Shown in pieces: positions 53,597 through 62,676 of a stretch of DNA of 64,000 nucleotides (position 1 is its first letter; every line of letters starts with the position of its first letter). The DNA comes from Mycolicibacterium sphagni. GTDB lineage: Bacteria > Actinomycetota > Actinomycetes > Mycobacteriales > Mycobacteriaceae. A program made the position numbers and the translations under genes. Under the pieces are notes generated by a model. It was not told where the DNA came from. It worked only from the letters and a program-made list of their open reading frames with translations, and ran no database searches. The DNA lies in NCBI RefSeq assembly GCF_002250655.1, contig NZ_NOZR01000022.1, positions 49,525-113,524 of the forward strand, written 5' to 3'.

Positions 53597-55597
53597 TCAG
53601 CTGGCCAACTGACCGGCGAACTCGCCGGCCTGGTCCCATGCGCGGCGCTCGGCGGCGAACGCCGCGGCCTGCTGGGCACGGAATTCGGCGATGCCGTCGG
53701 CATTCTGGACCAGGAACTGTTCGTAGCCGGCCATCGAGAAGTCGCCGTCGGTGATGTCGACGTCGCCGCGACCGGCGGCCATGTCGGCACGCAGATCCAG
53801 CAGTTCCTCGGCGCTCACCGGATAGAAGCCGATCCGGTCGAAGTAGCGCAGCAGCCACGGGGTTCCAGGCTCGAAAGAGCGGGAGTCGCAGGGGTGCCGG
53901 TGGTTCCACACCTGTGTGGTGCGCCCGACGAACTGGTAGCCGCCCGGCCCCTCCATACCGTAGATGCACAGATAGGCGCCGCCGATCCCGACGGCGTTCT
54001 CCGGTGTCCACGTGCGCGCCGGGTTGTACTTGGTGGTCACCAGCCGGTGGCGAGGGTCGAGGGGAGTGGCCACCGGTGCGCCGAGGTACACGTCGCCGAG
54101 CCCCAACACCAGGTATTGCGCGTCGAAGACAATGTTCTGCACCTGCTCGACATCGGTCAAACCGTTGATCCGCCGGATGAATTCGATGTTCCACGGGCAC
54201 CACGGGGCGTCGGCGCGAACCCCGTGGATGTAGCGCTGGATCGCTTCGTGGGTGGCCGGATCGTCCCAGGACAGCGGCAGGCGCACGGTGCGGCTGGGCA
54301 CCACGAGTTGATCGGTGGCCGGTAGCGACTCCTCGGTGCGGGCCAGCATGTCCACCAACTCGGCTGTGGTCACGACGGCGGGATCAAACTGCACCTGCAG
54401 TGAGCGCACGCCGGGGGTCAGTTCGGTCACGCCGGGAACCGCGCTGGCCGAGAGAGATTCGTAGAGGACATGGACCCGGGCGCGCATCGCCAGGTCCAGC
54501 ACCATGGGGCCGTATTCGACGAGGACGCCACCGTCGCCGGCGCGGCGCACCGTCACGTCGGTGCCCTCGGCACCCACGAATCGGGTCAGCACACCGTCGT
54601 CGGCATCACTGGAGGTCGAGATCACCAACGGCATCGAGGCCCGCCGGGTGGCGTCGATGCTGCCGAGTGACGGGGCGCGGTCGGCGCGTACCGGCACGAA
54701 TCGCACGGTGTCGCCGGGCGCCATCTGCCCGAGCTTCCAGCGGTCGCCGCGCACCACGGTGACCGGGCAGACGAATCCGCCCAGGCTCGGTCCGTCGGGA
54801 CCCAGCAGGATCGGGGTGTCGCCGGTGAAGTCCAAAGTTCCTACGCAGTAAGCGTTGTCGTGAATGTTCGACGGATGCAGGCCGGCCTCGCCGCCGTCGG
54901 TGCGGGCCCATTGCGGCTTGGGGCCCATCAGTCGCACGCCGGTGCGATCGGAGTTGAAGTGCACGATGTAGTCCGTGCCGATGATGGTCTCGATGTCGGC
55001 GCGGGTGAAGAATTCCGGTGCGGCGTGCGGGCCCTCGGTGACCGCGACCTGCCAGCGGTGGCCGATCGCCGGCTGTTCCTCGATGGTGGCGCGGGCCGGC
55101 CGGGCCGAGGCCGGGCCAGGATCCACGCCCACGGCGAGGACATCACCGTCACGCAGCGGGCGCCCGTCGTGACCGCCGAAGCAGCCCAGGGTGAACGTCG
55201 CTGCGCTCCCTAGATATTCGAGCTCTTGCAGACCGCCCGCGATCAGCACGTAGCAGCGCATACCCGGTCCGGGGACCATGCCGACGTCCAGCACGCCACC
55301 GGCGGGGACCGTGACTGACTGCCACATCGGCACCGGTGTGCCGTCCAGGGTGACCGGGGCGGCCGCGCCGGCGACGCAGACCCGAGCACTGTCGGGAAAG
55401 CGCAGTGCCGGACCGGCTTTCGTGCATTCCAGACCGGCAGCTCCCTCGGAGTTGCCCAGCACCCGGTTACCGATGCGGAAGGACAGGTCGTCCATCGGGC
55501 CCGATGGCGGCACGCCGACATGCCAGTAGCCGACACGGCCGGGCCAGTCCTGAACGGTGGTCAGCATCCCCGGCCGTATCACCTCGATGGTTGTCAC
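53597..55597 (-). CDS. Split urea/guanidine carboxylase carboxyltransferase (AHS2-AHS1)
   Basis: A 666-residue protein equal to the central part of urea carboxylase. The AHS2 (PxpC-like) half begins IEVIRPGMLTTVQDWPGRVG. The AHS1 (PxpB-like) half contains VLVEYGPMVLDLAMRARVHV and GYQFVGRTTQVWN. The biotin carboxylase domain that normally precedes it and the biotinyl domain that follows are missing. It starts with GTG overlapping the stop of the upstream UAAP2 gene. With the two associated proteins it forms a guanidine/urea carboxylase-type operon whose biotin subunits must come from elsewhere. Confidence 0.85.
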   Translation of the reverse strand: MTTIEVIRPGMLTTVQDWPGRVGYWHVGVPPSGPMDDLSFRIGNRVLGNSEGAAGLECTKAGPALRFPDSARVCVAGAAAPVTLDGTPVPMWQSVTVPAGGVLDVGMVPGPGMRCYVLIAGGLQELEYLGSAATFTLGCFGGHDGRPLRDGDVLAVGVDPGPASARPARATIEEQPAIGHRWQVAVTEGPHAAPEFFTRADIETIIGTDYIVHFNSDRTGVRLMGPKPQWARTDGGEAGLHPSNIHDNAYCVGTLDFTGDTPILLGPDGPSLGGFVCPVTVVRGDRWKLGQMAPGDTVRFVPVRADRAPSLGSIDATRRASMPLVISTSSDADDGVLTRFVGAEGTDVTVRRAGDGGVLVEYGPMVLDLAMRARVHVLYESLSASAVPGVTELTPGVRSLQVQFDPAVVTTAELVDMLARTEESLPATDQLVVPSRTVRLPLSWDDPATHEAIQRYIHGVRADAPWCPWNIEFIRRINGLTDVEQVQNIVFDAQYLVLGLGDVYLGAPVATPLDPRHRLVTTKYNPARTWTPENAVGIGGAYLCIYGMEGPGGYQFVGRTTQVWNHRHPCDSRSFEPGTPWLLRYFDRIGFYPVSAEELLDLRADMAAGRGDVDITDGDFSMAGYEQFLVQNADGIAEFRAQQAAAFAAERRAWDQAGEFAGQLAS

Positions 55598-56235
55598 GGA
55601 GCGTCCGGGCTCGCGACATCAGACGGAGGTGCGGTGATCACCATCCGTACCGGGGTGGGGTCGAATCCGTTGCACGGGTTGTTGATCTGCGGGCAGTTGG
55701 ATACCAGCACCAGGGTGTCGGTGTCGGCGCGCACGGTCAGCGATTTACCGGGCGCCGAGAGCCCGTCGACAATGCCCAGCGTGCCGTCGGCCTCGACCGG
55801 CACGTTCATGAAGAAGTTGATGTTGGAGACGATGTCGCGCTTGCTCATTCCCCACTTGGCGGCTTCGGCGAGGAAGTTCTCCGCGCACGCGTGCTGATGA
55901 ACGGTGTGGTGGCCGTAGCGCAGCGTGTTGGATTCCTTGGAGCAGGCGCCTGCCAGCGTGTCGTGGTTGCCGACGTCGTCGGCGACGATCGTGACCAGCG
56001 CCCTGCCGTCGGCGGCACGCAACACCGATCCCGTCGTCAGGAAGATGTTGCGCTGCGCGGCAACCGTAACCTGTGCGCTGTAGCGCCCGGCCGGATCAAC
56101 CCTGTCGCCGGTGACGGCATAGAACAGGGTGTCCACCGCCTGGTTGCCGTGCAGGTCAATGATCTGCAGTGACTGACCGGCACGCAGGATGGCCGACCAC
56201 GGCGCGCGTGCCTCGACGATGTCGTCGGAAATCAT
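55594..56235 (-). CDS. Urea amidolyase-associated protein 2 (DUF1989)
   Basis: A 213-residue DUF1989 protein. Visible features are LQIIDLHGNQAVDTLFYAV, HTVHQHACAENFL and NINFFMNVPVEADG, with a late cysteine pair in NCPQINNPCNGFDPTPV. Paralogous partners of this family (CgdA/CgdB) have been shown in Pseudomonas to deiminate carboxyguanidine to allophanate. It overlaps both neighbours (ATGA from UAAP1, GTGA into the carboxyltransferase), so three proteins are made together. Confidence 0.86.
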   Translation of the reverse strand: MISDDIVEARAPWSAILRAGQSLQIIDLHGNQAVDTLFYAVTGDRVDPAGRYSAQVTVAAQRNIFLTTGSVLRAADGRALVTIVADDVGNHDTLAGACSKESNTLRYGHHTVHQHACAENFLAEAAKWGMSKRDIVSNINFFMNVPVEADGTLGIVDGLSAPGKSLTVRADTDTLVLVSNCPQINNPCNGFDPTPVRMVITAPPSDVASPDAP

Positions 56236-56966
56236 TGTGCCGCCGCCCATGTCGCCTCGGTGTTGAACAGGGCGCGGGAGTATTCCGGATCGGTGTTGAT
56301 CGGTGTGCTCAATTCTTCGTCGGCGCGCCAGGCCAGGATGTCCAGCCCGGTTGTGGCGGGTTCGGGGTCCAGCGGGTGTGCGGCGTTGACCACCGCGACG
56401 ACCACCGGCAGGTGGATCAGCAGGTCGACGAACGCGCCCGGCCCCGCCGAGCCGGTGAAGGTCAGCGCGCCGGAGTGCTCGACGCGCACACCCTTGAACA
56501 GGGTCGCAGACGGCGCGACATCGCGAATATCCATGCCGTGCTTGCCAACTGCCAGCAGCATCGTGCTCTGGGCGGCAGGCGGCAAACCGCATAGCAGGTC
56601 GTGCCTGCCGGAGCTGTCGGCGACGACGGTCGCCAGCAGGCGCCCCTGATCGGACAGCAGCGGATGACCCACCCCGAGGTAGGCCTGCCACGGCACCTTC
56701 ATGGTGTCGGCGACATTGAGGCGTTCCCAGGACGCATCGGCCCGGAACAGCAGCAGGTGCGCGCAGGCGCCGCCGTCGGGATCGGCCAGGCGCAGGCGGG
56801 TGCCCCGCCCGAGTACCCGGGAGACGTAGGACTCGGCCGGGACGGCCTCGGCCCAGACCAGCCGTGAGTCGTCCACGCCCTCGGGCAGTATGGGCACGCG
56901 CAAGGCCGCGCTGCTCGCCTGGGATCGCGCGTGCGAGCGGGCGCCGTCGGTCGACGCGGTGGTCAT
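56232..56966 (-). CDS. Urea amidolyase-associated protein 1 (DUF1989)
   Basis: A 244-residue DUF1989 protein, partner of the next gene. ESYVSRVLGRGTRLRLAD near residue 45, VGHPLLSDQGRLLATVVAD and LDILAWRADEELSTPINTDP near the C-terminus are typical. It is the first gene of the operon, with AAGGAG in front of the ATG. It is divergent from a TetR gene across a 143-bp region holding two similar 14-bp dyads. Probable role is one subunit of carboxyguanidine deiminase. Confidence 0.86.
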   Translation of the reverse strand: MTTASTDGARSHARSQASSAALRVPILPEGVDDSRLVWAEAVPAESYVSRVLGRGTRLRLADPDGGACAHLLLFRADASWERLNVADTMKVPWQAYLGVGHPLLSDQGRLLATVVADSSGRHDLLCGLPPAAQSTMLLAVGKHGMDIRDVAPSATLFKGVRVEHSGALTFTGSAGPGAFVDLLIHLPVVVAVVNAAHPLDPEPATTGLDILAWRADEELSTPINTDPEYSRALFNTEATWAAAQ

Positions 56967-57002
56967 GTGTCACTCCTTGTCCGGGCTTCGACGCCCGATT
57001 AA

Positions 57003-57090
57003 CTGTCAAGTGAAAGTTTTCCCAGGTGCCGTTCCCATGGGGTGTCGCCGGTGTAACGACTGGGTTGACTGTATTTCTATCAAATGACAG
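57003..57090. promoter_or_regulatory. Two related dyads CTRTCA-N2-TGAMAG
   Basis: Site 1, CTGTCA-AG-TGAAAG, at 57003-57016, and site 2, CTATCA-AA-TGACAG, at 57077-57090. Each matches the inferred perfect dyad CTGTCA-N2-TGACAG with one mismatch. They flank the divergent promoter region 74 bp apart and are likely sites of the adjacent TetR. No guanidine riboswitch consensus is seen. Confidence 0.55.
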
Positions 57091-57109
57091 GTATTTGCGC
57101 TGGCCGTGA

Positions 57110-57739
57110 ATGCGACAATGGCCTATGCGCAGCGCGGGCCATGAGGGGCGTGGCCGTCCTCGGCTCGAACAATCCCGTCGACCGGGCAACACCGCGCGCG
57201 AGGAGATCCTGGATGCCGCCGCCGAGCTGTTCACCACGATCGGGTACGCCGGAACCTCGACCCGCCGGATCGCCGACGCGGTCGGCATGCGTCAGGCCTC
57301 GCTGTACCACCACTTCGCCACCAAGGACGACATCCTCGACGCGTTGTTGGCCGGAACCGTCGACGAAGCCCTTCAGTTCGCCGGGGAGCTGCTCGCCCAG
57401 CCGGGCCCGGCCACGAGCAGGCTGCACGCCCTGGTGGTCGCGGACTGCTCGCAGTTGTGCGGCAGTCGCTGGAACCTCGGCGCGCTGTATCTACTTCCGG
57501 AGCTGCGCACCGACCGGTTCGCGCAGTTCCGGGCCAATCGCGAGGAGCTGCGCCGCCGCTACCGCCAGCTGGCGGCTCAGGTGATCGCGGAGTGCGACGG
57601 GATCCCCGACGCCGACGACCTTCCGTTCCGCCTCGTGGAGTCGGTGATCAACCGCCGCTCCGACAACGAGGAGTGCACACCCGAGACGCCGACGGTGATC
57701 GCCGATGCCGCCCTGCGGATCCTGGGCTGCCATTGCTAA
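57110..57739 (+). CDS. TetR regulator of the carboxylase operon
   Basis: A 209-residue TetR protein with helix-turn-helix TRRIADAVGMRQASLYHHF at about residues 51-69. Three cysteines are near the end (EECTPE and LGCHC), which is unusual and could sense metal or redox state. The first ATG is taken; ATG at 57125 is an alternative and neither has a strong ribosome binding site. Divergent from the UAAP1 gene and 10 bp before echA. Confidence 0.85.
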   Translation: MRQWPMRSAGHEGRGRPRLEQSRRPGNTAREEILDAAAELFTTIGYAGTSTRRIADAVGMRQASLYHHFATKDDILDALLAGTVDEALQFAGELLAQPGPATSRLHALVVADCSQLCGSRWNLGALYLLPELRTDRFAQFRANREELRRRYRQLAAQVIAECDGIPDADDLPFRLVESVINRRSDNEECTPETPTVIADAALRILGCHC

Positions 57740-57749
57740 CGTTCCGGCC

Positions 57750-58532
57750 GTGAGCGACTACCAGACTTTGACCTTCGAGCAGGCCGGCCCGATCGCACGG
57801 ATCGTGCTGGACCGACCCGACGCCGCCAACGGTATGAACGACGTGATGACGCGCGAGCTCGCGCAGGTCGCGGCCCGCTGCGATGTCGCAGAGGTCAAGG
57901 CCGTCGTGCTCACCGGAGCCGGCCGGTTCTTCTGCGCCGGGGGAGACCTCAAGGCGATGGCGGCGTCGCCGCTGGGCCCGGGCCGCTTCGTCAAAGGCAT
58001 CGCCGACGATCTGCACCGGGCGATCTCGACGCTGGCCCGGATGGATGCCGTGCTGATCACCGCGGTCAACGGGGTGGCCGCCGGCGCCGGCTTCAGCCTG
58101 GCCGTCGCGGGTGATCTGGTGCTGGCCGCCGACACCGCGTCGTTCACCATGGCCTACACCAAGGCCGGGCTGAGTCCGGACGGGAGCTCGTCGTACTTCC
58201 TTCCGCGGATCATCGGCGTGCGCCGCACCCAGGAACTGATGCTGACCAACCGCACCCTGAAGGCGGCCGAGGCCGCCGACTGGGGACTGGTCAACGAGGT
58301 GCTGCCCGCCGCGGAGCTGGAGACCAAAGCGCAGCAGCTGGCCGAACAGATCGCTTCTGCGGCAAAGGGTTCCAGCGGTGCGGTGAAGAAGCTGATGCTG
58401 GCCACGTTCGGCAGCGGGCTCGAAGAGCAGATGGAACTGGAAGCCCGGCTCATCGCGGCGTGCGCTGACAGCGCCGACGGACGCGAAGGGATCGATGCGT
58501 TCCTGGGTAAGCGCACGCCCAAGTTCGCCTAG
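57750..58532 (+). CDS. Enoyl-CoA hydratase/isomerase family protein
   Basis: A 260-residue crotonase. The oxyanion-hole segments are FFCAGGDLKAMA and NGVAAGAGFSLAVAGDLV. The second catalytic acid position is Asp in KAGLSPDGSSSYFLP rather than the usual Glu pair, so isomerase or hydratase function cannot be separated. GTG at 57750 is used. It follows the TetR gene by 10 bp and overlaps the convergent panB by 4 bp. Confidence 0.87.
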   Translation: MSDYQTLTFEQAGPIARIVLDRPDAANGMNDVMTRELAQVAARCDVAEVKAVVLTGAGRFFCAGGDLKAMAASPLGPGRFVKGIADDLHRAISTLARMDAVLITAVNGVAAGAGFSLAVAGDLVLAADTASFTMAYTKAGLSPDGSSSYFLPRIIGVRRTQELMLTNRTLKAAEAADWGLVNEVLPAAELETKAQQLAEQIASAAKGSSGAVKKLMLATFGSGLEEQMELEARLIAACADSADGREGIDAFLGKRTPKFA

Positions 58533-59371
58533 AAGCTGTGCTCCTCGGCCGGGAACGCGCCGGTCGCCACCTCTTCAGCGTATTGCATTGCCGCACGGCG
58601 TAATTCGCCGCCGACGTCACCGAATCGCTTGACGAACTTGGCGGTCTTGCCACTGGTGAGCCCGGCCATGTCCTGCCAGACCAGCACCTGGGCATCGCAA
58701 TTGGGCCCGGCGCCGATACCGACGGTCGGAATCGTCAGCTTGCCGGTGATCTGGGTGGCCAACTCGGCGGGCACCATCTCCATCACTACGGCGATGGCGC
58801 CGGCCTCTTGGACCGCGATTGCGTCGTGAATGGTCTGCTCGGCAGCATCACCGCGGCCCTGGACGCGGAACCCGCCAAGGCCGTTGACGCTCTGCGGGGT
58901 GAAGCCGATGTGAGCCACCACCGGGATGCCCGCGGAGCTCAGTGTCGCGATCTGCTCGGCGACCCGCTCGCCGCCCTCGAGTTTGACGGCGTGCGCGCCG
59001 GTTTCCTTCATGAAGCGGGTGGCCGTCTGCAGGGCTTGGCGGGGGCTTTCTTCATAGCTGCCGAACGGGAGGTCGGCCACGACCAGCGCATGCTCGGCGC
59101 CGCGGACCACTCCGCGGACCAGCGGGATCAGCTCGTCGACCGAGATCGGCACGGTGGTGTCGTAGCCGTAGACGACGTTGGCGGCGGAATCGCCGACCAG
59201 AAGAACCGGAATCCCGGCCTCGTCGAAGGCCCGGGCGGTGGAGTAGTCGTAGACCGTCAGCATGGCCCACTTGTGGCCTTCGGACTTCCACTTCAGCAGA
59301 TGGTGGGTACGAACCTTGGTGCGCGAAACAGCGGGCGTGGTACAGCCGCCATAGACAGTCTGCTCAGACAT
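58529..59371 (-). CDS. panB: Ketopantoate hydroxymethyltransferase
   Basis: A 280-residue enzyme that makes ketopantoate from alpha-ketoisovalerate, the first step to pantothenate and CoA. The metal ligands lie in VGDSAANVVYGYDT. Conserved segments KLEGGERVAEQI and VVMEMVPAELA (catalytic Glu) are present. MSEQTVYGG is taken as the start; the frame is open further up, but that reading would run into the divergent acyltransferase promoter. It is the recalled Rv2225 position. Confidence 0.95.
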   Translation of the reverse strand: MSEQTVYGGCTTPAVSRTKVRTHHLLKWKSEGHKWAMLTVYDYSTARAFDEAGIPVLLVGDSAANVVYGYDTTVPISVDELIPLVRGVVRGAEHALVVADLPFGSYEESPRQALQTATRFMKETGAHAVKLEGGERVAEQIATLSSAGIPVVAHIGFTPQSVNGLGGFRVQGRGDAAEQTIHDAIAVQEAGAIAVVMEMVPAELATQITGKLTIPTVGIGAGPNCDAQVLVWQDMAGLTSGKTAKFVKRFGDVGGELRRAAMQYAEEVATGAFPAEEHSF

Positions 59372-59532
59372 CTTTGTCCCTAGATTTCGTCTCTGTCGAT
59401 CCTCGTGGCCCATCCGGGTCCCCGGGTTCGTCTGACGTGTACAAGTGTGCCACCGCGGCTGGCAAAGGTGAACGAACAGTGAAGTGGACTTTCTCACACC
59501 GGCTGACATGCCGCCGACATACCATCGGCGGC

Positions 59533-60942
59533 ATGGTGCAACACCTGCAGCGACTCAGTGGACTCGACGCCAGCTTTCTCTATCTCGAAACACCTTCGCA
59601 GCCACTGCATGTGTGTTCGGTCCTGGAGCTCGACGCCTCCACGATCCCGGGCGGCTACACCTTCGAGCGACTTCGTGACGCACTGGCCTTGCGGGTCAAG
59701 GCAATGCCGAGCTTCCGCGAACGACTCGCCAACAGCTTCCTGAACCTCGACCATCCGGTGTGGGTGGAAGACGAGCACTTCGACATCGACCGCCATCTGC
59801 ACCGCATCGGGCTACCCGCGCCGGGCGGGCGCGCGGAGCTCGGCGAGATCTGCGGTCACCTGGCCTCGCTGCCACTGGATCGTCGCTACCCGCTGTGGGA
59901 GACCTGGGTCATCGAAGGCGTCGGCGGCACCGATGCCCGCAACGGCGGACAGCTGGCCGTGCTCACCAAGGTCCACCACGCCGCCGTCGACGGGGTGACC
60001 GGCGCCAACCTGATGTCGCAGCTGTGCAGCACCGAACCCGACTCGCCGCCACCGGACCCGGTCGACGACGAGTTCGGCGCCACCAATCAGCTGCGCATCG
60101 CGCTGGGCGGACTGGGCCGGTTCGCCACCCGGCCGTTGCACCTGGCCACCAAGGTGATTCCCTCGACGGTGACCACCGTCGTCGACACCGTGCAGCGCGC
60201 GATCGGCGGGCGGGCGATGGCCGCGCCGTTCGCGGCGCCGCAGACCAAGTTCAACGCCAGCATCACCGCCCACCGCAATGTCGCGTTCGCCCAGCTGGAC
60301 CTCGAGGACATCAAGACGGTCAAGAACCACTTCGGGGTCAAGGTCAACGACGTGGTGATGGCCCTCGTCGCCGGGGTGTTGCGGCATTACCTGCTGGACC
60401 GCGACGAGCTGCCCGAGTCGTCGTTGGTGGCCATGGTCCCGGTCTCGGTGCATGACCGCTCCGACCGTCCCGGCCGCAACCAGGTCTCGGGCATGTTCTC
60501 CAAGCTGGAGACCCAGATCGAGGATCCGGGCGAACGGCTCAAGGCCATCGCCGCGGCGAATACCACCGCCAAGGAACACAGTTCAGCCATCGGGGCGACC
60601 CTGCTGCAGGACTGGAGTCAATTCGCCGGCCCGGCCATCTTCGGTGTGGCCATGCGCGTGTACGCCCGAAGCCGGCTGACCGAGGCGCGGCCGGTGCACA
60701 ACCTGGTGATCTCCAATGTGCCCGGACCGCAGATCCCGCTGTACTTCCTGGGCGCCGAGGTGACCGCGATGTATCCGCTGGGCCCGATCTTCCACGGCTC
60801 GGGTCTCAACATCACCGTGATGTCACTGAACGGCAAACTCGACGTGGGCCTGATCGCGTGCCCGGAACTGTTGCCGGACCTCTGGGATCTTGCCGACGAC
60901 TTCGCGGTGGGGATGAAGGAACTGCTCGACGCCACCAAATGA
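59533..60942 (+). CDS. WS/DGAT family O-acyltransferase
   Basis: A 469-residue wax ester synthase/diacylglycerol acyltransferase. The active-site motif HHAAVDG is at about residue 142, and the family's later PGPQIPLYFLG segment is present. Such enzymes store acyl-CoA as triacylglycerol. The start is MVQHLQRLSGLDASFLY. It diverges from panB and is 49 bp before caeA. Which of the several mycobacterial Tgs enzymes it matches cannot be told without a tree. Confidence 0.92.
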   Translation: MVQHLQRLSGLDASFLYLETPSQPLHVCSVLELDASTIPGGYTFERLRDALALRVKAMPSFRERLANSFLNLDHPVWVEDEHFDIDRHLHRIGLPAPGGRAELGEICGHLASLPLDRRYPLWETWVIEGVGGTDARNGGQLAVLTKVHHAAVDGVTGANLMSQLCSTEPDSPPPDPVDDEFGATNQLRIALGGLGRFATRPLHLATKVIPSTVTTVVDTVQRAIGGRAMAAPFAAPQTKFNASITAHRNVAFAQLDLEDIKTVKNHFGVKVNDVVMALVAGVLRHYLLDRDELPESSLVAMVPVSVHDRSDRPGRNQVSGMFSKLETQIEDPGERLKAIAAANTTAKEHSSAIGATLLQDWSQFAGPAIFGVAMRVYARSRLTEARPVHNLVISNVPGPQIPLYFLGAEVTAMYPLGPIFHGSGLNITVMSLNGKLDVGLIACPELLPDLWDLADDFAVGMKELLDATK

Positions 60943-60991
60943 CCGGCCCCGGCGGGTCGGTGCGCGAGGCACCCCCGCCGAACATGGCAGC

Positions 60992-62545
60992 ATGTTTGCC
61001 ATGAGGCTCCTCCACCGACCACGCGCTATCCGCACTGCAGTGGTGCTCCCCGCCGTGGCCGCACTCGTCGTGAGCGCCGGCTGCAGCACCACGGTGGGAG
61101 GAATGGCCGTGATCTCCGGACCCCAGATCGGGCAACCGGTGCAGTGGGGTCCCTGCCGGGTCGCCGGCGGCGGCGGTGGTAATTCGCTGCCGATTCCGGC
61201 AGGCGCAGAGTGCGGCAAGATCGCAGTGCCGGTCGACTATTCGAAGCCGGATGGCGGTGTCGCCGTGCTGGCGCTGATTCGCTTCCCGGCGACCGGCCAG
61301 AAGATCGGCTCGCTGATCATCAACCCCGGCGGCCCCGGCGAGTCGGGGATCGAAGCGGCCACCAGCGTCGTCGAGAACTTGCCCGCAACGGTGCGGCAGA
61401 GCTTCGATATGGTCGGTTTCGACCCGCGCGGGGTTGGTTCTTCCACTCCGGCCCTGTGGTGCAACTCCGATGCCGACAACGACCGGATCCGGGCCGACCC
61501 GCAGGTGGACTACAGCCCGGAGGGCGTTGCCCACATCGAGGGTGAGACCAAGGCCTTCGTCCAGCGCTGTGTGGACAAGATGGGTAAGGACTTCCTGGCC
61601 AACGTGGGCACCGTCAACGTCGCCAAGGACTTGGATGCGCTGCGGGCAGGGGTCGGCGACGACAAGCTGACCTACCTCGGCTACTCCTACGGCACCCGGA
61701 TCGGTTCGGCCTACGCCGAGGCCTATCCGGACAAGGTGCGGGCGATGATCCTTGACGGCGCCGTTGATCCGAACGCCGATCCGATCCAGGCGGACATCGA
61801 CCAAGCCGCCGCCTTCCAGCAGGCCTTCAACGATTACGCAGCCGACTGCGCCAAGGACCCGAGCTGCCCGCTGGGCACCGACCCCGCCAAGGCCGTCGAC
61901 GTGTACCGCAGTCTGGTCGACCCGTTGGTCGACAAGCCGCTGCCGACCCAGGACCCGCGCGGCCTCGGTTACAGCGACTCGATCATCGGCACGATCATGG
62001 CGCTGTACTCGCCGAACCTGTGGCGGCATCTGACGCAGGGCCTGACCGAAATGAGCAACGGCCGGGGCGACACCATGCTGGCGCTGGCCGATATGTACAT
62101 GCGCCGCGACTCGCAGGGCCACTACACCAACGCCACCGATGCGCGGATCGCAGTCAACTGCGTAGACCAGCCGCCGATCACCGACCGTGACAAGGTGATC
62201 GCGGAAGACAAGAAAATGCGAGAGGTCGCGCCGTTCATGAGCTACGGCGACTTCACCGGCCACGCCCCGTTGAGCACGTGCGCGTTCTGGCCGGTGCCCG
62301 CGACCAGCACCCCGCACTCGATCTCCGCGACGGGGCTGCCGCCGGTGCTCGTGGTGTCGACGACCAACGATCCGGCCACTCCTTACCAGGCGGGTGTGGA
62401 TCTGGCCAAACAGCTCGGCGGAGCGCTGCTGACGTTCAAGGGAACGCAGCACACTGTCGTGTTCCAAGGCAACACGTGTGTCGACAATTACGCGGCCGCC
62501 TACCTCGTCGATCTGAAGCTGCCCCCGGCCGGCGCCACCTGCTGA
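60992..62545 (+). CDS. caeA: Cell-envelope serine protease CaeA/Hip1-like lipoprotein
   Basis: A 517-residue exported protease/esterase (Rv2224c type). The lipobox is VVSAGC with Cys31. The alpha/beta hydrolase nucleophile is Ser232 in YLGYSYGTRIG. The acid is in STTNDPATPY and the histidine in GTQHTVVF near the C-terminus. In M. tuberculosis the enzyme cleaves GroEL2 and shapes the envelope. A second ATG at 61001 (MRLLHRPRA) is an equally good start. A hairpin follows it before a tandem paralogue. Confidence 0.93.
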   Translation: MFAMRLLHRPRAIRTAVVLPAVAALVVSAGCSTTVGGMAVISGPQIGQPVQWGPCRVAGGGGGNSLPIPAGAECGKIAVPVDYSKPDGGVAVLALIRFPATGQKIGSLIINPGGPGESGIEAATSVVENLPATVRQSFDMVGFDPRGVGSSTPALWCNSDADNDRIRADPQVDYSPEGVAHIEGETKAFVQRCVDKMGKDFLANVGTVNVAKDLDALRAGVGDDKLTYLGYSYGTRIGSAYAEAYPDKVRAMILDGAVDPNADPIQADIDQAAAFQQAFNDYAADCAKDPSCPLGTDPAKAVDVYRSLVDPLVDKPLPTQDPRGLGYSDSIIGTIMALYSPNLWRHLTQGLTEMSNGRGDTMLALADMYMRRDSQGHYTNATDARIAVNCVDQPPITDRDKVIAEDKKMREVAPFMSYGDFTGHAPLSTCAFWPVPATSTPHSISATGLPPVLVVSTTNDPATPYQAGVDLAKQLGGALLTFKGTQHTVVFQGNTCVDNYAAAYLVDLKLPPAGATC

Positions 62546-62597
62546 CACGAAATGCCCAGCGCCACAACACTTCTACGCTGGCGTCAACATCTGTTAC

Positions 62598-62637
62598 CGA
62601 GGCGGTCTGCATCCGAGATCGGAGTGTGACCGCCTCG
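62598..62637 (+). terminator. Hairpin between the two caeA paralogues
   Basis: CGAGGCGGTC (62598-62607) pairs with GACCGCCTCG (62628-62637), and inside the loop TCCGA pairs with TCGGA around two bases. Together they form a stacked stem without a strong T-run. It lies 52 bp past the caeA stop and 40 bp before the next start, suggesting the paralogues are separately transcribed. Confidence 0.5.
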
Positions 62638-62676
62638 CCGCCGCGTCGGCCCTGCGGCCATGCGACCATTGCAGCC

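Noticed and set aside
55200..55215. A third GTCGCTGCGCTCC match inside the carboxyltransferase gene, similar to the fabD/ptpA repeat
   Set aside because: Only 13 bases match, and the protein there (EYLGSAATFTLG) reads as ordinary conserved family sequence with no extra residues, so it is best explained by chance.
60812..62548. A 578-codon open frame antisense to caeA
   Set aside because: caeA has a lipobox and catalytic motifs; the antisense reading has low-complexity composition typical of a shadow.
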